From Hafnia alvei (GTDB lineage: Bacteria; Pseudomonadota; Gammaproteobacteria; Enterobacterales; Enterobacteriaceae): a DNA stretch of 64,000 nt. This document shows positions 45,535 to 54,600 of this stretch, in pieces (position 1 is the stretch's first letter; each line of letters starts with the position of its first letter). The translations under genes and the position numbers were made by a program. The DNA is taken from positions 1 through 64,000 of the forward strand of contig NZ_FMIQ01000057.1 of assembly GCF_900095695.1 (NCBI RefSeq), written 5' to 3'. The notes under the pieces are model-generated. The model had not been told where the DNA came from. It worked only from the letters and a program-made list of their open reading frames with translations, and made no database searches.

Positions 45535-46842
45535 ATGTTCAGGATGAAAGCCAACACCAGTGCAATATCAACGCTTTTCCTGCTGATGATATCCTCATCT
45601 GCGATCGCCAATTGCACAAAAATTACGGCTCAATCACAGCTTAGCAGCCCCAGTGATGGGGTGGCGAGCTCATGGCCCGGTAGTTTAGATAACAACAACG
45701 GCTCTTTAGGATTGCCTAGCGTTGTGGATATCAGCACCAGCAATGATTTCCAGCCTGATGGCACGCTATTAGCCTCTAGCGTCGCACCGTTTACTTCCTA
45801 CGCGATTAACTCGGGCTATGAGAGTGAGCGAGTGTTATTTCGCTGCGATGCGGCGGATGCAAATCAGATATTTGAGATGTATGCCACTAACGGCGATGCG
45901 GCCTATGCCGGTCTATATGATGACGGCAGCATTACCGGCGTCGCTCCGAAGGCTTATGCTACCTATGTACGTAACGTTGCTATTCGATTTACCAATATGG
46001 AGACCGGCCAATTTTACGACAAAATATGGAAATCACGCCTGCTTACCGGGCTTGATACCGATAGCCAAGGCCGTTTGCTGATTAAAGCGAAAAATTTTAG
46101 CGCGGTGCAAACTGAAGTTTTTCGTTTGAACTATGCCCGTGCAGGTACCAATAACGCCGCCAGCTATTTATATGCTTATACCCAGCCAAATGCGTATATC
46201 GCATTTCGTGGTCCGGGGATTACCGGTCCAGCCGATGGTGCTGATTCACAGACTAGCTTTCCCGGCTGGTATGGCACTTGGCCTGCATCAATTGGGCTGT
46301 ATAAATATGTGACGTTTCGCCGTGGGGCGACCTGTAAGGTCAGCAATTTCACACCGGTGGTGACATTGCCAGCGATCAATATCAGTGCGCTACAGGCAGG
46401 ACAGGTGAGCCAGTCACCGTTTACGCTGGATTTCAAATGTCAGTCTGCCGCGACTTCTGGTTTGAAGACTGGTCAGATAGCGCTGGGGTTTTTAGCTCCG
46501 CCGGCTAGCGTTGCGGCCGCAACTCAATATGGTCTGATAACGTCAGGCGCAGCGAATTATTTACTTGATGAACAGTATGGTACACAGGGCCATGCCCGTG
46601 GCGTGGGGGTAAAGATCTACCGTAATAACCAGCCGATGCAGTTTTTAACTACGGACACCACCAAAACTACCGGCTGGTCACCGATTCTTGGCGGCGATCA
46701 AACGAAAGTGGATTCAAATACGGCTCAGGGGATTGATAGCTACACCGAAACCTTTATGGCTCAGTTAGAGAAATTTGGCTCGGATGAACTTACCGCAGGG
46801 AGCTATCAGGCGCATGCACAGATTCTTATCCGTATTCAGTAA
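45535..46842 (+). CDS. Two-domain fimbrial tip adhesin
   Basis: The 435-residue protein has a signal peptide (about 1-25, SSSAIA-N), an N-terminal lectin-like region (about 26-265), and a C-terminal pilin domain (about 270-435) beginning TCKVSNFTPVVTLPAIN and ending HAQILIRIQ, the donor-groove strand. Cys at about 26, 103 and later positions can form intradomain disulfides. The receptor cannot be predicted, and the N-terminal domain resembles none I know. The usual FimH-type mannose site is not recognisable. ATG 45535 follows GGGGAC. It overlaps the second chaperone by 29 bases, suggesting coupled translation. Confidence 0.85.
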   Translation: MFRMKANTSAISTLFLLMISSSAIANCTKITAQSQLSSPSDGVASSWPGSLDNNNGSLGLPSVVDISTSNDFQPDGTLLASSVAPFTSYAINSGYESERVLFRCDAADANQIFEMYATNGDAAYAGLYDDGSITGVAPKAYATYVRNVAIRFTNMETGQFYDKIWKSRLLTGLDTDSQGRLLIKAKNFSAVQTEVFRLNYARAGTNNAASYLYAYTQPNAYIAFRGPGITGPADGADSQTSFPGWYGTWPASIGLYKYVTFRRGATCKVSNFTPVVTLPAINISALQAGQVSQSPFTLDFKCQSAATSGLKTGQIALGFLAPPASVAAATQYGLITSGAANYLLDEQYGTQGHARGVGVKIYRNNQPMQFLTTDTTKTTGWSPILGGDQTKVDSNTAQGIDSYTETFMAQLEKFGSDELTAGSYQAHAQILIRIQ

Positions 46843-47521
46843 TATTGGCTGCATTATTTTTGCTCTGCTAGGTGTAGCAAATGTGCAGGCAGCGGTGAAC
46901 GCAGAGGCGACTCGCGTGGTATTTAACGATGGCGAAACGGAAGCGTCGTTGCAGCTTGTGAATAAAAACACCTATCCCGTAGTGGTTCAGGCTTGGTCTG
47001 ATGATGGAGATCCACAGGCAACACCGGATAAAAGTGCTTCTCCTGTTCTGGTATTGCCCGCGGTATTTAAGCTGCAACCTGAAGAGATGACGAACTTGCG
47101 CTTGATGGTGATGGATAACCAACTGCCAAAAGATCGAGAGTCTATATTTTGGTTGAATGTTTATGAGATCCCCCCGCGCCTGGCAGGCGATTCCGTGCAA
47201 AAAATTACGATTGCATTACGTACTCAAATGAAGCTCTTTTTACGACCTAAAGGGCTAGATAAGCTACAGGAATCTGTTGGTACAAAGATCAAATTTGTGC
47301 GGCAAAAAGAGAGTCTGATGATTGAAAATCCGACCGAATATTATTTAAGCTTTATTGGTGTGACAATAAGTAATATTCCTTTAGATATTGGAACATTATC
47401 GCCCAAAAGCCATCATCAGATTACGTTGCCTTCGGGCTTAGAAAATACGAGCAAAAAGATATCCTTCTCGCTAATAAACGATGAAGGGAACTACTGGGAT
47501 TACACCCAGATAATCAACTAA
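46814..47521 (+). CDS. Fimbrial periplasmic chaperone (second)
   Basis: The 235-residue PapD-like chaperone has a signal peptide (about 1-26, ALLGVANVQA), the first Ig domain with ATRVVFNDGETEASLQLVNK and DRESIFWLNVYEIPPR (the subunit-groove signature), and a second Ig domain ending SFSLINDEGNYWDYTQ. It is distinct from the first chaperone (42173), although both share the same core motifs. Dedicated second chaperones usually serve the adhesin or minor subunit. ATG 46814 lies inside the adhesin gene; an earlier start (46775) would add a non-signal N-terminus. It is last in the operon. Confidence 0.9.
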   Translation: MHRFLSVFSNIGCIIFALLGVANVQAAVNAEATRVVFNDGETEASLQLVNKNTYPVVVQAWSDDGDPQATPDKSASPVLVLPAVFKLQPEEMTNLRLMVMDNQLPKDRESIFWLNVYEIPPRLAGDSVQKITIALRTQMKLFLRPKGLDKLQESVGTKIKFVRQKESLMIENPTEYYLSFIGVTISNIPLDIGTLSPKSHHQITLPSGLENTSKKISFSLINDEGNYWDYTQIIN

Positions 47522-47595
47522 TCATTTAAGTTACCATTTTTCATGGCAGCTATTTCAGATGTGACTAGTGATATTTATCTGTGACTGTACCGGCG

Positions 47596-48459
47596 CTACA
47601 TTAATGTCGAATTTGTCGGGTCGATATCTAAGCAATATAGAACAAAAGCAAAATATAAGCCCATGTATTCTTCCGCTAAAGTAATGAATGAATCATGCAA
47701 GGTAAGCGTCATATTTTCATGAGGCGTCATAAGATTTTTCTTGGCTGCGGCATCAACAATCCTTCGCAAATGAGTACGTGAAACAGAAGTTTCTTTCGCT
47801 ATTTGGCTATAAGATATATTGGCAGTGACACTTTGATTTTCCTTTTGTTTTAATGACTCTATGTAAAGACGAATAAATATCATATGTCCTGCGTCTTTTA
47901 ATAAGAACACTTGAGAATCAGGAAGAATATTGCTCACAATGACATCATTGAACATCAGATCAGCGCAGCGGATAAAGAAGCTTTTTAATCCCTCATAGTT
48001 ATCAAGGTGATCTTTTTCTAAGCGATAGTCCGGCAGAAGATCGGGGAAAATAGCGAGAGAATTTGCTAAATAACGATGAGTCTCATCCAAACCTTTTTCG
48101 GTTGGGTTGAACAATAAAATTCGTTTGTCTTTTTCGCTTTTTTTGACATTAAGCCTTCCGCCGACACGCAGGAAAAACATCAATGATTCCAAGCTATTAT
48201 GGCTTCCTAGGCCGTGGCTTACACAGTAGTTTTTAACATCGGATAATATAGGGTCTTTACGTGTAAAATAAAAACATAATATCGTTATCGCGATATTGAA
48301 ACGCGTATCCTTAAACATCGTTTTATAGAATAAAGGATGTGTTTTACACATCGATAACATTAAATCGTAATGCTTTCCGATGGACTGTCTAAAATTAGGC
48401 AGTTTCTGTATCTCTGAACTATAAAGAAATAGTTCTTTTGCTAAATTGTTTTTTTGCAT
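47596..48459 (-). CDS. Winged-helix-like regulator, unknown family
   Basis: The 287-residue protein has no signal peptide or membrane segment. Residues about 195-260 (YSQIAKETSVSRTHLRRIVDAA, with KKNLMTPHENMTL after) look like a helix-turn-helix with a wing, so DNA binding is likely. A second HTH-like region (about 78-130, with SLESLMFFLRVGGRL) may be present near the N-terminus. I do not recognise the family. The base composition is AT-rich and codon use differs from flanking housekeeping genes. It is convergent with the fimbrial operon and divergent from the LuxR-type gene at 48903. This pair is probably the local fimbrial control, by position only. The start is taken at 48459; 48492 is an alternative. 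Confidence 0.6.
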   Translation of the reverse strand: MQKNNLAKELFLYSSEIQKLPNFRQSIGKHYDLMLSMCKTHPLFYKTMFKDTRFNIAITILCFYFTRKDPILSDVKNYCVSHGLGSHNSLESLMFFLRVGGRLNVKKSEKDKRILLFNPTEKGLDETHRYLANSLAIFPDLLPDYRLEKDHLDNYEGLKSFFIRCADLMFNDVIVSNILPDSQVFLLKDAGHMIFIRLYIESLKQKENQSVTANISYSQIAKETSVSRTHLRRIVDAAAKKNLMTPHENMTLTLHDSFITLAEEYMGLYFAFVLYCLDIDPTNSTLM

Positions 48460-48902
48460 TTTTTTCTTTTTTATATTGAAGGCAATTACCACGTTAGAGG
48501 TATCTGCTCTGTGTGTGAAAATTTAGGTTAGTGTTCTAGTCTCATTATATCTAGATTAAATGCAATGTCATGATGTCAATGCTATTTGTTAATTGTATAA
48601 CCTATTATTTGATTGAGTAAAACATAGCAATAAACTGACTTATTCGACATGTTTTGTATTAATTTTGCAGCTCGTAAGGCTAATTTTGAGTGGTTTTTTA
48701 GTTTATTATTCTGCAGGTTGCGATGATTTTATATACAAAACATACCAGAAATGTTCATGTATTTATAACAAACTAGAGTGTTATAGTTTTATCCTAGGTT
48801 TGTGAATGATTATTTTCCCACCCTTAAGAATTTATACATTACATTGCAAATTTGCAGAATAATTTGAATATTCTTCCGCATATAATTATCATTAGGGATA
48901 AA
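48460..48902. other. AT-rich divergent control region between two regulators
   Basis: About 440 bases, strongly AT-rich, with no ORF of merit. It holds promoters for both regulators and probably H-NS or LysR-type sites. No exact operator is visible. A good ribosome site (AGGG, 48894-48897) precedes the LuxR-type ATG. Confidence 0.4.
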
Positions 48903-49541
48903 ATGTTAAGAATTGCATTAGTTGAAACCTCCTATGTTGATGCGATGGGAATATATAGTTGCATGGATGACATGGAAATGAAATGTCAGTCATTTGACTT
49001 ATGTTCTCAGTTTGTTCTTGAGCACACGCTAAAACCATTTGATGCATTAATTATCGAAATTGTTCCTTTTGAATACGGTTTATCAGGAGCGTTGGATACC
49101 TTGCATTTTCTGAAAGCGGCTTTTCCTAAGCTTCCGGTGATCGTCTTGACACGCTCCGAAGATCCCTATGTTTTATCGAGAGTCATTTCACACAATACCT
49201 ATACGTTACTGTCTAAACAGGAACCGATTTCGTTGCTGCGGGAAGCTATTATGGCACGTCTATTATCGGGCGTGGTTGAGCATAGCGATGCGATTAGAGG
49301 CTTCCTTGAAAAACGAGGAAAACAAGCCGATGTTAAGATAACGCGCAGCGAAGAAAGGGTCATGAGTTGCTTGCAGCAAGGACAAACGCTCGGTGAAATT
49401 GCGCGTAAATTAAAGGTGAGTGAGAAAACGATTAGTGGCCATAAGCGCAGCGCAATGCGCAAGCTTGGGCTAACCAACCACGCTAATTTCTGTCGTTATC
49501 TGGTTAGCCACAAAGAAGGGTTGCTACAGGAGCGCGCGTAA
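48903..49541 (+). CDS. NarL/LuxR-family regulator with a pseudo-receiver domain
   Basis: The 212-residue protein has an N-terminal receiver-like domain (about 1-125) and a C-terminal LuxR helix-turn-helix (about 145-205, ITRSEERVMSCLQQGQTLGE then KVSEKTISGHKRSAMRKLG). The receiver lacks the usual features: the acidic pair is VETSY and the phospho-acceptor position is Glu (DALIIEIVP), although the Lys (LLSKQEP) remains, so it is probably phosphorylation-independent. It resembles RcsB/BglJ-type enteric partners. ATG 48903 has AGGG 5 bases upstream; an earlier start (48852) does not. It likely acts on the fimbrial genes or the divergent neighbour. Its 3' end overlaps yhhY by 18 bases. Confidence 0.82.
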   Translation: MLRIALVETSYVDAMGIYSCMDDMEMKCQSFDLCSQFVLEHTLKPFDALIIEIVPFEYGLSGALDTLHFLKAAFPKLPVIVLTRSEDPYVLSRVISHNTYTLLSKQEPISLLREAIMARLLSGVVEHSDAIRGFLEKRGKQADVKITRSEERVMSCLQQGQTLGEIARKLKVSEKTISGHKRSAMRKLGLTNHANFCRYLVSHKEGLLQERA

Positions 49542-50024
49542 TCTTGCCATATGGAATGCATCAACGTAATCACCATCACGAAAAGCGTAGCTACGGCTGG
49601 TGCCTTCTATTTCAAAACCAAATTTTTTATATAGCGCAACGGCACCGATGTTATCGGTAAACACCGTAAGCTCAATTCTTCTTAAATCCAGCCATTTATC
49701 GGCAAGCTCTAGCATAGCCGTCATAAGTTTACTGCCTACGCCGCGCCCTTGAAAATCATGCTTAACGCTGATGCCAAAAGTTCCACTGTGGCGCATACGT
49801 GGCCGCTGATAGGCGTCTAAACTCACACACCCCACGATATCATTCTCATGTACAGCCACGAGATGATAGGTGCCAGCCGGTGTCTGATTCAGGCGTTTTT
49901 CCCAAACTTCTGTTGTGGCATAGGGGAGTTGTAGTGTTTGAGCGTAGACCTGCGGATAAGTATGTAACTTGTGCAATTCTTCGGCATCTTTTGGCGTTGC
50001 TGCGCGAATTATAATCTCGGCCAT
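49524..50024 (-). CDS. yhhY: GNAT N-acetyltransferase YhhY (AaaT-like)
   Basis: The 166-residue GNAT protein has the acetyl-CoA-binding motif A (VKHDFQGRGVGSKLM, Q/RxxGxG/A) at about 87-101 and the C-terminal motif B (NIGAVALYKKFGFEIEGTSR). From memory YhhY of E. coli, described as an amino acid N-acetyltransferase (AaaT), shares RIELTVF and YKKFGFEIEGT. As in E. coli, it lies beside ryhB, here 128 bases from the ryhB promoter and divergent from it. It overlaps the 3' end of the LuxR-type gene by 18 bases, convergently. Cytoplasmic. The substrate is inferred from the family. Confidence 0.88.
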   Translation of the reverse strand: MAEIIIRAATPKDAEELHKLHTYPQVYAQTLQLPYATTEVWEKRLNQTPAGTYHLVAVHENDIVGCVSLDAYQRPRMRHSGTFGISVKHDFQGRGVGSKLMTAMLELADKWLDLRRIELTVFTDNIGAVALYKKFGFEIEGTSRSYAFRDGDYVDAFHMARLRALL

Positions 50025-50115
50025 TTGTTTTTCCTGTCAACGAGTTAGCAAATAACCCATTCAATATAAAGGATAAAAACTATTTTAGTAGGGTTATTAA
50101 TGGTTAAAAAAACGC

Positions 50116-50146
50116 TTTACAAGTGATATTGATAATGATTATCATT
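50116..50146 (+). promoter_or_regulatory. ryhB promoter with overlapping Fur box
   Basis: TTTACA (50116-50121), an 18-base spacer and TATCAT (50140-50145). The spacer and -10 hold GATAATGATTATCATT (50131-50146), a 16-base match to the Fur box core. Iron-bound Fur should shut off transcription of the downstream sRNA. Transcription is expected to start near 50152. Confidence 0.88.
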
Positions 50147-50151
50147 GCCGT

Positions 50152-50300
50152 GCGTTCTAGGGAAGACAACCTTAGAGAAACGTCAGTTAAGTAGCTCATA
50201 TTTGACTCACGCTATCCAAGGCGTCCTTTCGAGAAGGCACGACATTGCTCACATTGCTTCCAGTGTTTTTTTAGCCAGCTCGGGTGCTGGCTTTTTTTTT
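50152..50300 (+). ncRNA. ryhB: Iron-responsive small RNA RyhB (enlarged form)
   Basis: The conserved core GCACGACATTGCTCACATTG (50237-50256) is identical, as I recall it, to the E. coli RyhB target-pairing core. It is followed by CTTCCAGT and the terminator AGCCAGC-TCGGGT-GCTGGCT plus a T-run. The 5' part AGGGAAGACAACC matches the E. coli 5' end. Between the 5' part and the core there are about 50 extra bases, so the RNA is about 149 nt against about 90 in E. coli. RyhB pairs through Hfq with mRNAs of iron-using proteins and directs their decay. It sits beside yhhY, as in E. coli. The 5' end is inferred from the promoter. Confidence 0.92.
50273..50300 (+). terminator. Intrinsic terminator of ryhB
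   Basis: AGCCAGC-TCGGGT-GCTGGCT followed by 9 T. The long T-run is also what Hfq binds. Confidence 0.95.
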
Positions 50301-50425
50301 GCCTAAATTCGGCTGTCCTTCGAGCATCGGCTATGACTTTTGGGGAGAAAAGCACTGTCGTCACCCCTCGATCAGTTACACTATTTACCATGTGAAACCT
50401 GCCATGTGAATGAAGGATATTTTCC

Positions 50426-52120
50426 ATGGATGTCAGCCAGATCGATTTAATTCTCTCCTTGCTGCAACAGATGTGCGTGTATCTGGTTATCGCCTATTTG
50501 TTGAGTAAAACCCCGCTGTTTATCCCGCTGATGCAGGTCACTATTCGTCTGCCGCATAAGCTCGTGTGTTACCTCACTTTTTCGATGTTTTGCATCATGG
50601 GAACCTATTTTGGCCTGCATATCGACGATTCTATCGCTAACACCCGCGCCATAGGTGCCGTTTTAGGTGGGGTTCTTGGTGGGCCATCCGTGGGCTTTTT
50701 GGTGGGATTGACCGGCGGTCTACATCGCTATTCGATGGGCGGCATGACGGCAATGGCCTGCATGATTTCCACGGTGGTGGAAGGCTTAGTCGGTGGGTTA
50801 TTGCATCGCTATATGCTGAAAAACAATCGGCTAGATCTGCTGTTCCAACCGCTGGTGATTGCTGCGATTACTTTCTTGGCTGAGTGTTTCCAGATGCTGA
50901 TCATTTTGATCGTGGCGCGTCCGTTCTGGGAGGCCGAAGAGCTGGTGGAAAATATTGCTTTGCCGATGATGATCACTAACACCGTTGGCGCAGCTATGTT
51001 TATGCAGATCTTGCTCGACAGGCGGGCAATCTTTGAAAAATACACCTCGGCGTTCTCCTCAAAAGCCCTACAAATTGCGGCTCGAGCTGAAGGTGTCATG
51101 CGGCAAGGTTTTAACCCGCAAAACAGTATGAAAGTTGCCAAAGTGCTGTATGAAGAATTAGGGGTTGGCGCAGTGGCGATCACCGACCGTGAAAAGCTGC
51201 TGGCATTTATAGGCATTGGTGACGATCACCATCTGGTGGGGTCGCCCATTACCTCTCATCACACGCATCGCGCCATTGAGCTTGATCAAGTGGTCTACGC
51301 CGATGGCAACGAGGTGGCGTATCAGTGCTCGGTTACGCCGAACTGTAAGCTTGGCTCAACGCTGGTGATCCCGCTGCGCGGTGAAGATAATCGCGTGGTA
51401 GGCAGCATCAAACTGTATGAGCCGAAGAATAAGTTGTTCTCCAGCATTAACCGTACGCTGGGTGAGGGTATTGCTCATTTACTTTCGGCACAGATATTGG
51501 CGGGTAAGTATGAACAGCAGAAGCAGTTGCTGGCTCAGTCTGAGATCAAGTTGCTGCATGCGCAGGTGAATCCTCATTTTCTATTTAACGCACTGAACAC
51601 CTTATCAGCCGTGATCCGGCGCGACCCAGACCATGCACGTAAGCTAGTGCTTTCGCTGTCGACGTTTTTCCGAAAGAATTTAAAACGCAGCAGCGACGAA
51701 GTGACGCTGGGTGATGAAATCGAACATGTAAAAGCCTATTTGGAGATTGAAAAAGCGCGTTTCTCCGATCATCTGATGATTGATTTTGATATCGATGAGT
51801 CCTTAATGCACATTCGTTTGCCCGCGTTTTCGTTGCAGCCGATTGTGGAAAATGCAATTAAACATGGCACGTCGCAGCTGTTTGGCGTTGGTGAGGTTCG
51901 CTTGCATAGCTGGAGAGAAGGCGACGATATTCTGATAAGCGTTGAAGATAATGCGGGTCTTTATCAGTCTAAACCACGTGGCGATGGGCTAGGTATAAAC
52001 CTGGTCGATCGTAGGATTAAAGCTCGCTACGGCGATAGGTTTGGTGTGAGCGTGGAAAGCGAGGCTGACAAATTTACCCGTATTGTGATTCGCGTGCCGA
52101 AGGTGGTTGCTGAGGTTTGA
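50426..52120 (+). CDS. btsS: Sensor histidine kinase BtsS (YehU), LytS type
   Basis: The 564-residue membrane kinase has an N-terminal 5TM-5TMR_LYT sensor (about 7-200), a GAF-like region (about 210-370, DREKLLAFIGIGDDHH), then a His_kinase domain (HAQVNPHFLFNALNTL) and a HATPase_c domain (FSLQPIVENAIKHGTSQ). It matches BtsS (YehU) of E. coli, which senses extracellular pyruvate and phosphorylates BtsR. The N-terminus (LLQQMCVYLVIAYLLSKTPL, split) and HIDDSIANTRAIGAV are near identical to that protein. In E. coli btsR follows immediately; here a terminator and asd follow instead. ATG 50426 follows AAGGA. It lies between ryhB and asd. Confidence 0.93.
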   Translation: MDVSQIDLILSLLQQMCVYLVIAYLLSKTPLFIPLMQVTIRLPHKLVCYLTFSMFCIMGTYFGLHIDDSIANTRAIGAVLGGVLGGPSVGFLVGLTGGLHRYSMGGMTAMACMISTVVEGLVGGLLHRYMLKNNRLDLLFQPLVIAAITFLAECFQMLIILIVARPFWEAEELVENIALPMMITNTVGAAMFMQILLDRRAIFEKYTSAFSSKALQIAARAEGVMRQGFNPQNSMKVAKVLYEELGVGAVAITDREKLLAFIGIGDDHHLVGSPITSHHTHRAIELDQVVYADGNEVAYQCSVTPNCKLGSTLVIPLRGEDNRVVGSIKLYEPKNKLFSSINRTLGEGIAHLLSAQILAGKYEQQKQLLAQSEIKLLHAQVNPHFLFNALNTLSAVIRRDPDHARKLVLSLSTFFRKNLKRSSDEVTLGDEIEHVKAYLEIEKARFSDHLMIDFDIDESLMHIRLPAFSLQPIVENAIKHGTSQLFGVGEVRLHSWREGDDILISVEDNAGLYQSKPRGDGLGINLVDRRIKARYGDRFGVSVESEADKFTRIVIRVPKVVAEV

Positions 52121-52135
52121 TAGTGACTGAATGAG

Positions 52136-52161
52136 AGCCCTCTCCAGCGAAGGAGAGGGCT
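52136..52161. terminator. Hairpin between btsS and asd
   Basis: AGCCCTCTCC-AGCGAA-GGAGAGGGCT: a perfect 10-base stem between convergent genes, with A/T-rich flank. The core resembles the GC-rich palindromes at 26.1 and 29.5 kb. Confidence 0.75.
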
Positions 52162-52167
52162 AATAAT

Positions 52168-53271
52168 TTACAGCACAAACTTCAGCATGCGACGCAGAGG
52201 CTCCGCAGCGCCCCACAGCAGCTGATCGCCAACGGTGAATGCAGAAAGATACTGTGGTCCCATGTTCAGCTTACGTAAGCGACCGACCGGCGTTGACAGC
52301 GTGCCGGTGACGGCGGCAGGCGTTAACTCTCGCATGCTAAGCTCGCGGTCATTCGGAACCACTTTCACCCAGTCGTTGTGGCTGGCCAGCATTTGCTCGA
52401 TTTCAGGCAGAGAGACATCCTGTTTGAGCTTGATTGTGAAAGCTTGGCTATGGCAACGCAGAGCGCCAACGCGCACGCACAAACCATCGACAGGAATGAT
52501 CTCTTTAGTGGCTAAAATCTTGTTGGTTTCAGCCTGACCTTTCCACTCTTCTTTGCTTTGACCGTTATCTAGCGCTTTGTCGATCCAAGGGATCAGACTA
52601 CCCGCTAGCGGTACGCCGAAATTATCGGTTGGCAGCGTGCCGCTGCGGCTTAATTCGGTGACTTTACGTTCGATGTCTAAAATGGCGGAAGCCGGATTTT
52701 GTAGCTCTTTGGCAACGCTGTTATGCAACATGCCCATTTGGCTGAGCAGTTCACGCATATGGCGCGCACCGCCGCCAGAGGCTGCCTGATAAGTCGCCAC
52801 GGATACCCAATCGACCAGATTGTTGGCAAATAGGCCGCCCAGAGACATCAACATCAGGCTCACGGTGCAGTTACCGCCCGCGAAGGTTTTAATACCTTTG
52901 TTGAGCGCATCATGAATCACATCGTGGTTAACCGGATCGAGGATAATGACCGAATCCTCGTTCATGCGCAGCGAAGAGGCGGCATCAATCCAGTAACCTT
53001 GCCAGCCGCTAGCGCGTAGCTTAGGGTAAATCTCGTTGGTGTAATCGCCGCCCTGGCAGGTGATGATAATGTCCAACGCCTTCAATGCGTCGATATCATA
53101 CGCATCTTGCAAGGTACCTTGCTGACCGGTAAAGGTTGGCGCAGGTTCACCATGCTGAGATGTTGAGAAAAAAACCGGGCGAATGGCGTCAAAATCGCGT
53201 TCTTCAATCATGCGTTGCATGAGTACAGAGCCGACCATCCCGCGCCAACCGATAAAACCAACGTTTTTCAT
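52168..53271 (-). CDS. asd: Aspartate-semialdehyde dehydrogenase
   Basis: The 367-residue NADP-dependent enzyme makes aspartate semialdehyde from aspartyl phosphate, the branch point to lysine, diaminopimelate, methionine and threonine. The N-terminal nucleotide motif [17 protein letters not shown], the catalytic-Cys motif [10 protein letters not shown] (Cys near 135) and [17 protein letters not shown] are intact, and the length equals that of E. coli Asd. It is essential for peptidoglycan synthesis. The gene is monocistronic. The upstream 280 bases show no lysine riboswitch that I can recognise. It is convergent with btsS and divergent from pldB. Confidence 0.97.
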   Translation of the reverse strand: MKNVGFIGWRGMVGSVLMQRMIEERDFDAIRPVFFSTSQHGEPAPTFTGQQGTLQDAYDIDALKALDIIITCQGGDYTNEIYPKLRASGWQGYWIDAASSLRMNEDSVIILDPVNHDVIHDALNKGIKTFAGGNCTVSLMLMSLGGLFANNLVDWVSVATYQAASGGGARHMRELLSQMGMLHNSVAKELQNPASAILDIERKVTELSRSGTLPTDNFGVPLAGSLIPWIDKALDNGQSKEEWKGQAETNKILATKEIIPVDGLCVRVGALRCHSQAFTIKLKQDVSLPEIEQMLASHNDWVKVVPNDRELSMRELTPAAVTGTLSTPVGRLRKLNMGPQYLSAFTVGDQLLWGAAEPLRRMLKFVL

Positions 53272-53558
53272 ATGTAGTCCTGCCTTGGAGTTTTTATATT
53301 AAGAAATTGAAGCCGCCTGTCTGTGCGGTGGGGGCTTGCCCCATTAACCAAACTTACAAAATGTGTGACGATGCGCAAGTGAATTTATTCGATATGAGGG
53401 AATGTATTCATGTGCGTAACTAATAATCACCTTTTAGGTTCGCGTTCAGTCGACAATATGGTTATCACTCCCTGAATGAGCGCTTTTATGCCACAATACG
53501 AAACAGCTATTTCTTGTGCGATTGCTCACAAAATTACCAAAGGACAATAACGGCTCCT

Positions 53559-54584
53559 ATGCCTCCACTGAACCAAAGCTGGTTGCAGCGCGAGAACGAA
53601 TTCGCGGCATTTACCACAGGTCCATTACTCGATTTCTGGCAACAACGTCAGGAAGACGTTTTTATGGGCGTGGACGATGTCTCGATTCGGTTTGTCCGTT
53701 TTACGTCAAAACAGCATTCCCGCGTGGTACTGGTTTCGCCAGGGCGCATCGAAAGCTACATGAAATATCCTGAACTCGCCTACGATCTGTTTCACAGCGG
53801 CTATGACGTAGTGATTATTGATCATCGCGGGCAGGGAAAATCAGGGCGAATGCTGGAAGATCATCACCGTGGACACGTTGTCCGTTTCGATGATTATGTC
53901 GATGACTTAGATATTCTGTGGCAGCAAGAAATTTTATCTAAACCCTACAAACAGCGTTTTGCGTTGGCCCACTCCATGGGCGGCGCGATTCTCGCACTGT
54001 TTTTGGCTCGCAAGCCGCAGGGTGTTACCGCCGCCGCGCTGTGTGCCCCCATGACGGGGATAAAATTGCCCATGCCGTTATGGGTTGCCAAGCGAATTGC
54101 GGACTGGGCAGAACGCTATCCGAAAATGCGGGATAATTACGCATTAGGCACCGGCCATTGGCGTCCATTGCCTTTCATTGTTAATGAACTCACCCATAGT
54201 CGGGTTCGCTATCGCCGTTTTTTACGCTATTACGCTGATTACCCTGAATTACAGGTAGGCGGGCCGACTTACCACTGGGTGCGCGAAAGTATTCAGGCGG
54301 GAGAGCGTGCCATCGCCAGCGCTGAAAACATCACCGCGCCGCTGCTGTTATTACAAGCGGGTGATGATCGGGTCGTTGCCAACGCATCGCATTTTGCTTT
54401 TTGTCAGTCACTCACGAAAGCGGGGAATCCACCTCACGGTGGAGCTCCCCATATTATTAAGGGCGCACGCCACGAGATCCTGTTTGAGCGGGACGCAATG
54501 CGCACTGAGGCGTTAAATGCCATTTTGCATTTTTACGCTCTTCACTCCGATTCGTCGGCAGAAACTGCCGCCAACCCCAGCTGA
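53559..54584 (+). CDS. pldB: Lysophospholipase L2 (PldB)
   Basis: The 341-residue alpha/beta-hydrolase begins MPPLNQSWLQRENEFAAFT, aligning with E. coli PldB. The nucleophile elbow is AHSMGGAI (Ser about 145), the Asp-containing GDDRV and the late KGARHEILFE (His) complete the catalytic triad. It degrades lysophospholipids at the inner membrane. The frame is open upstream to 53514 (TTG), but ATG 53559 matches the family start. yigL follows at 16 bases on the same strand, the E. coli pair. The Shine-Dalgarno is weak or distant, so the start is less sure than the gene. Confidence 0.93.
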   Translation: MPPLNQSWLQRENEFAAFTTGPLLDFWQQRQEDVFMGVDDVSIRFVRFTSKQHSRVVLVSPGRIESYMKYPELAYDLFHSGYDVVIIDHRGQGKSGRMLEDHHRGHVVRFDDYVDDLDILWQQEILSKPYKQRFALAHSMGGAILALFLARKPQGVTAAALCAPMTGIKLPMPLWVAKRIADWAERYPKMRDNYALGTGHWRPLPFIVNELTHSRVRYRRFLRYYADYPELQVGGPTYHWVRESIQAGERAIASAENITAPLLLLQAGDDRVVANASHFAFCQSLTKAGNPPHGGAPHIIKGARHEILFERDAMRTEALNAILHFYALHSDSSAETAANPS

Positions 54585-54600
54585 GGTTAGAACAAACTTT

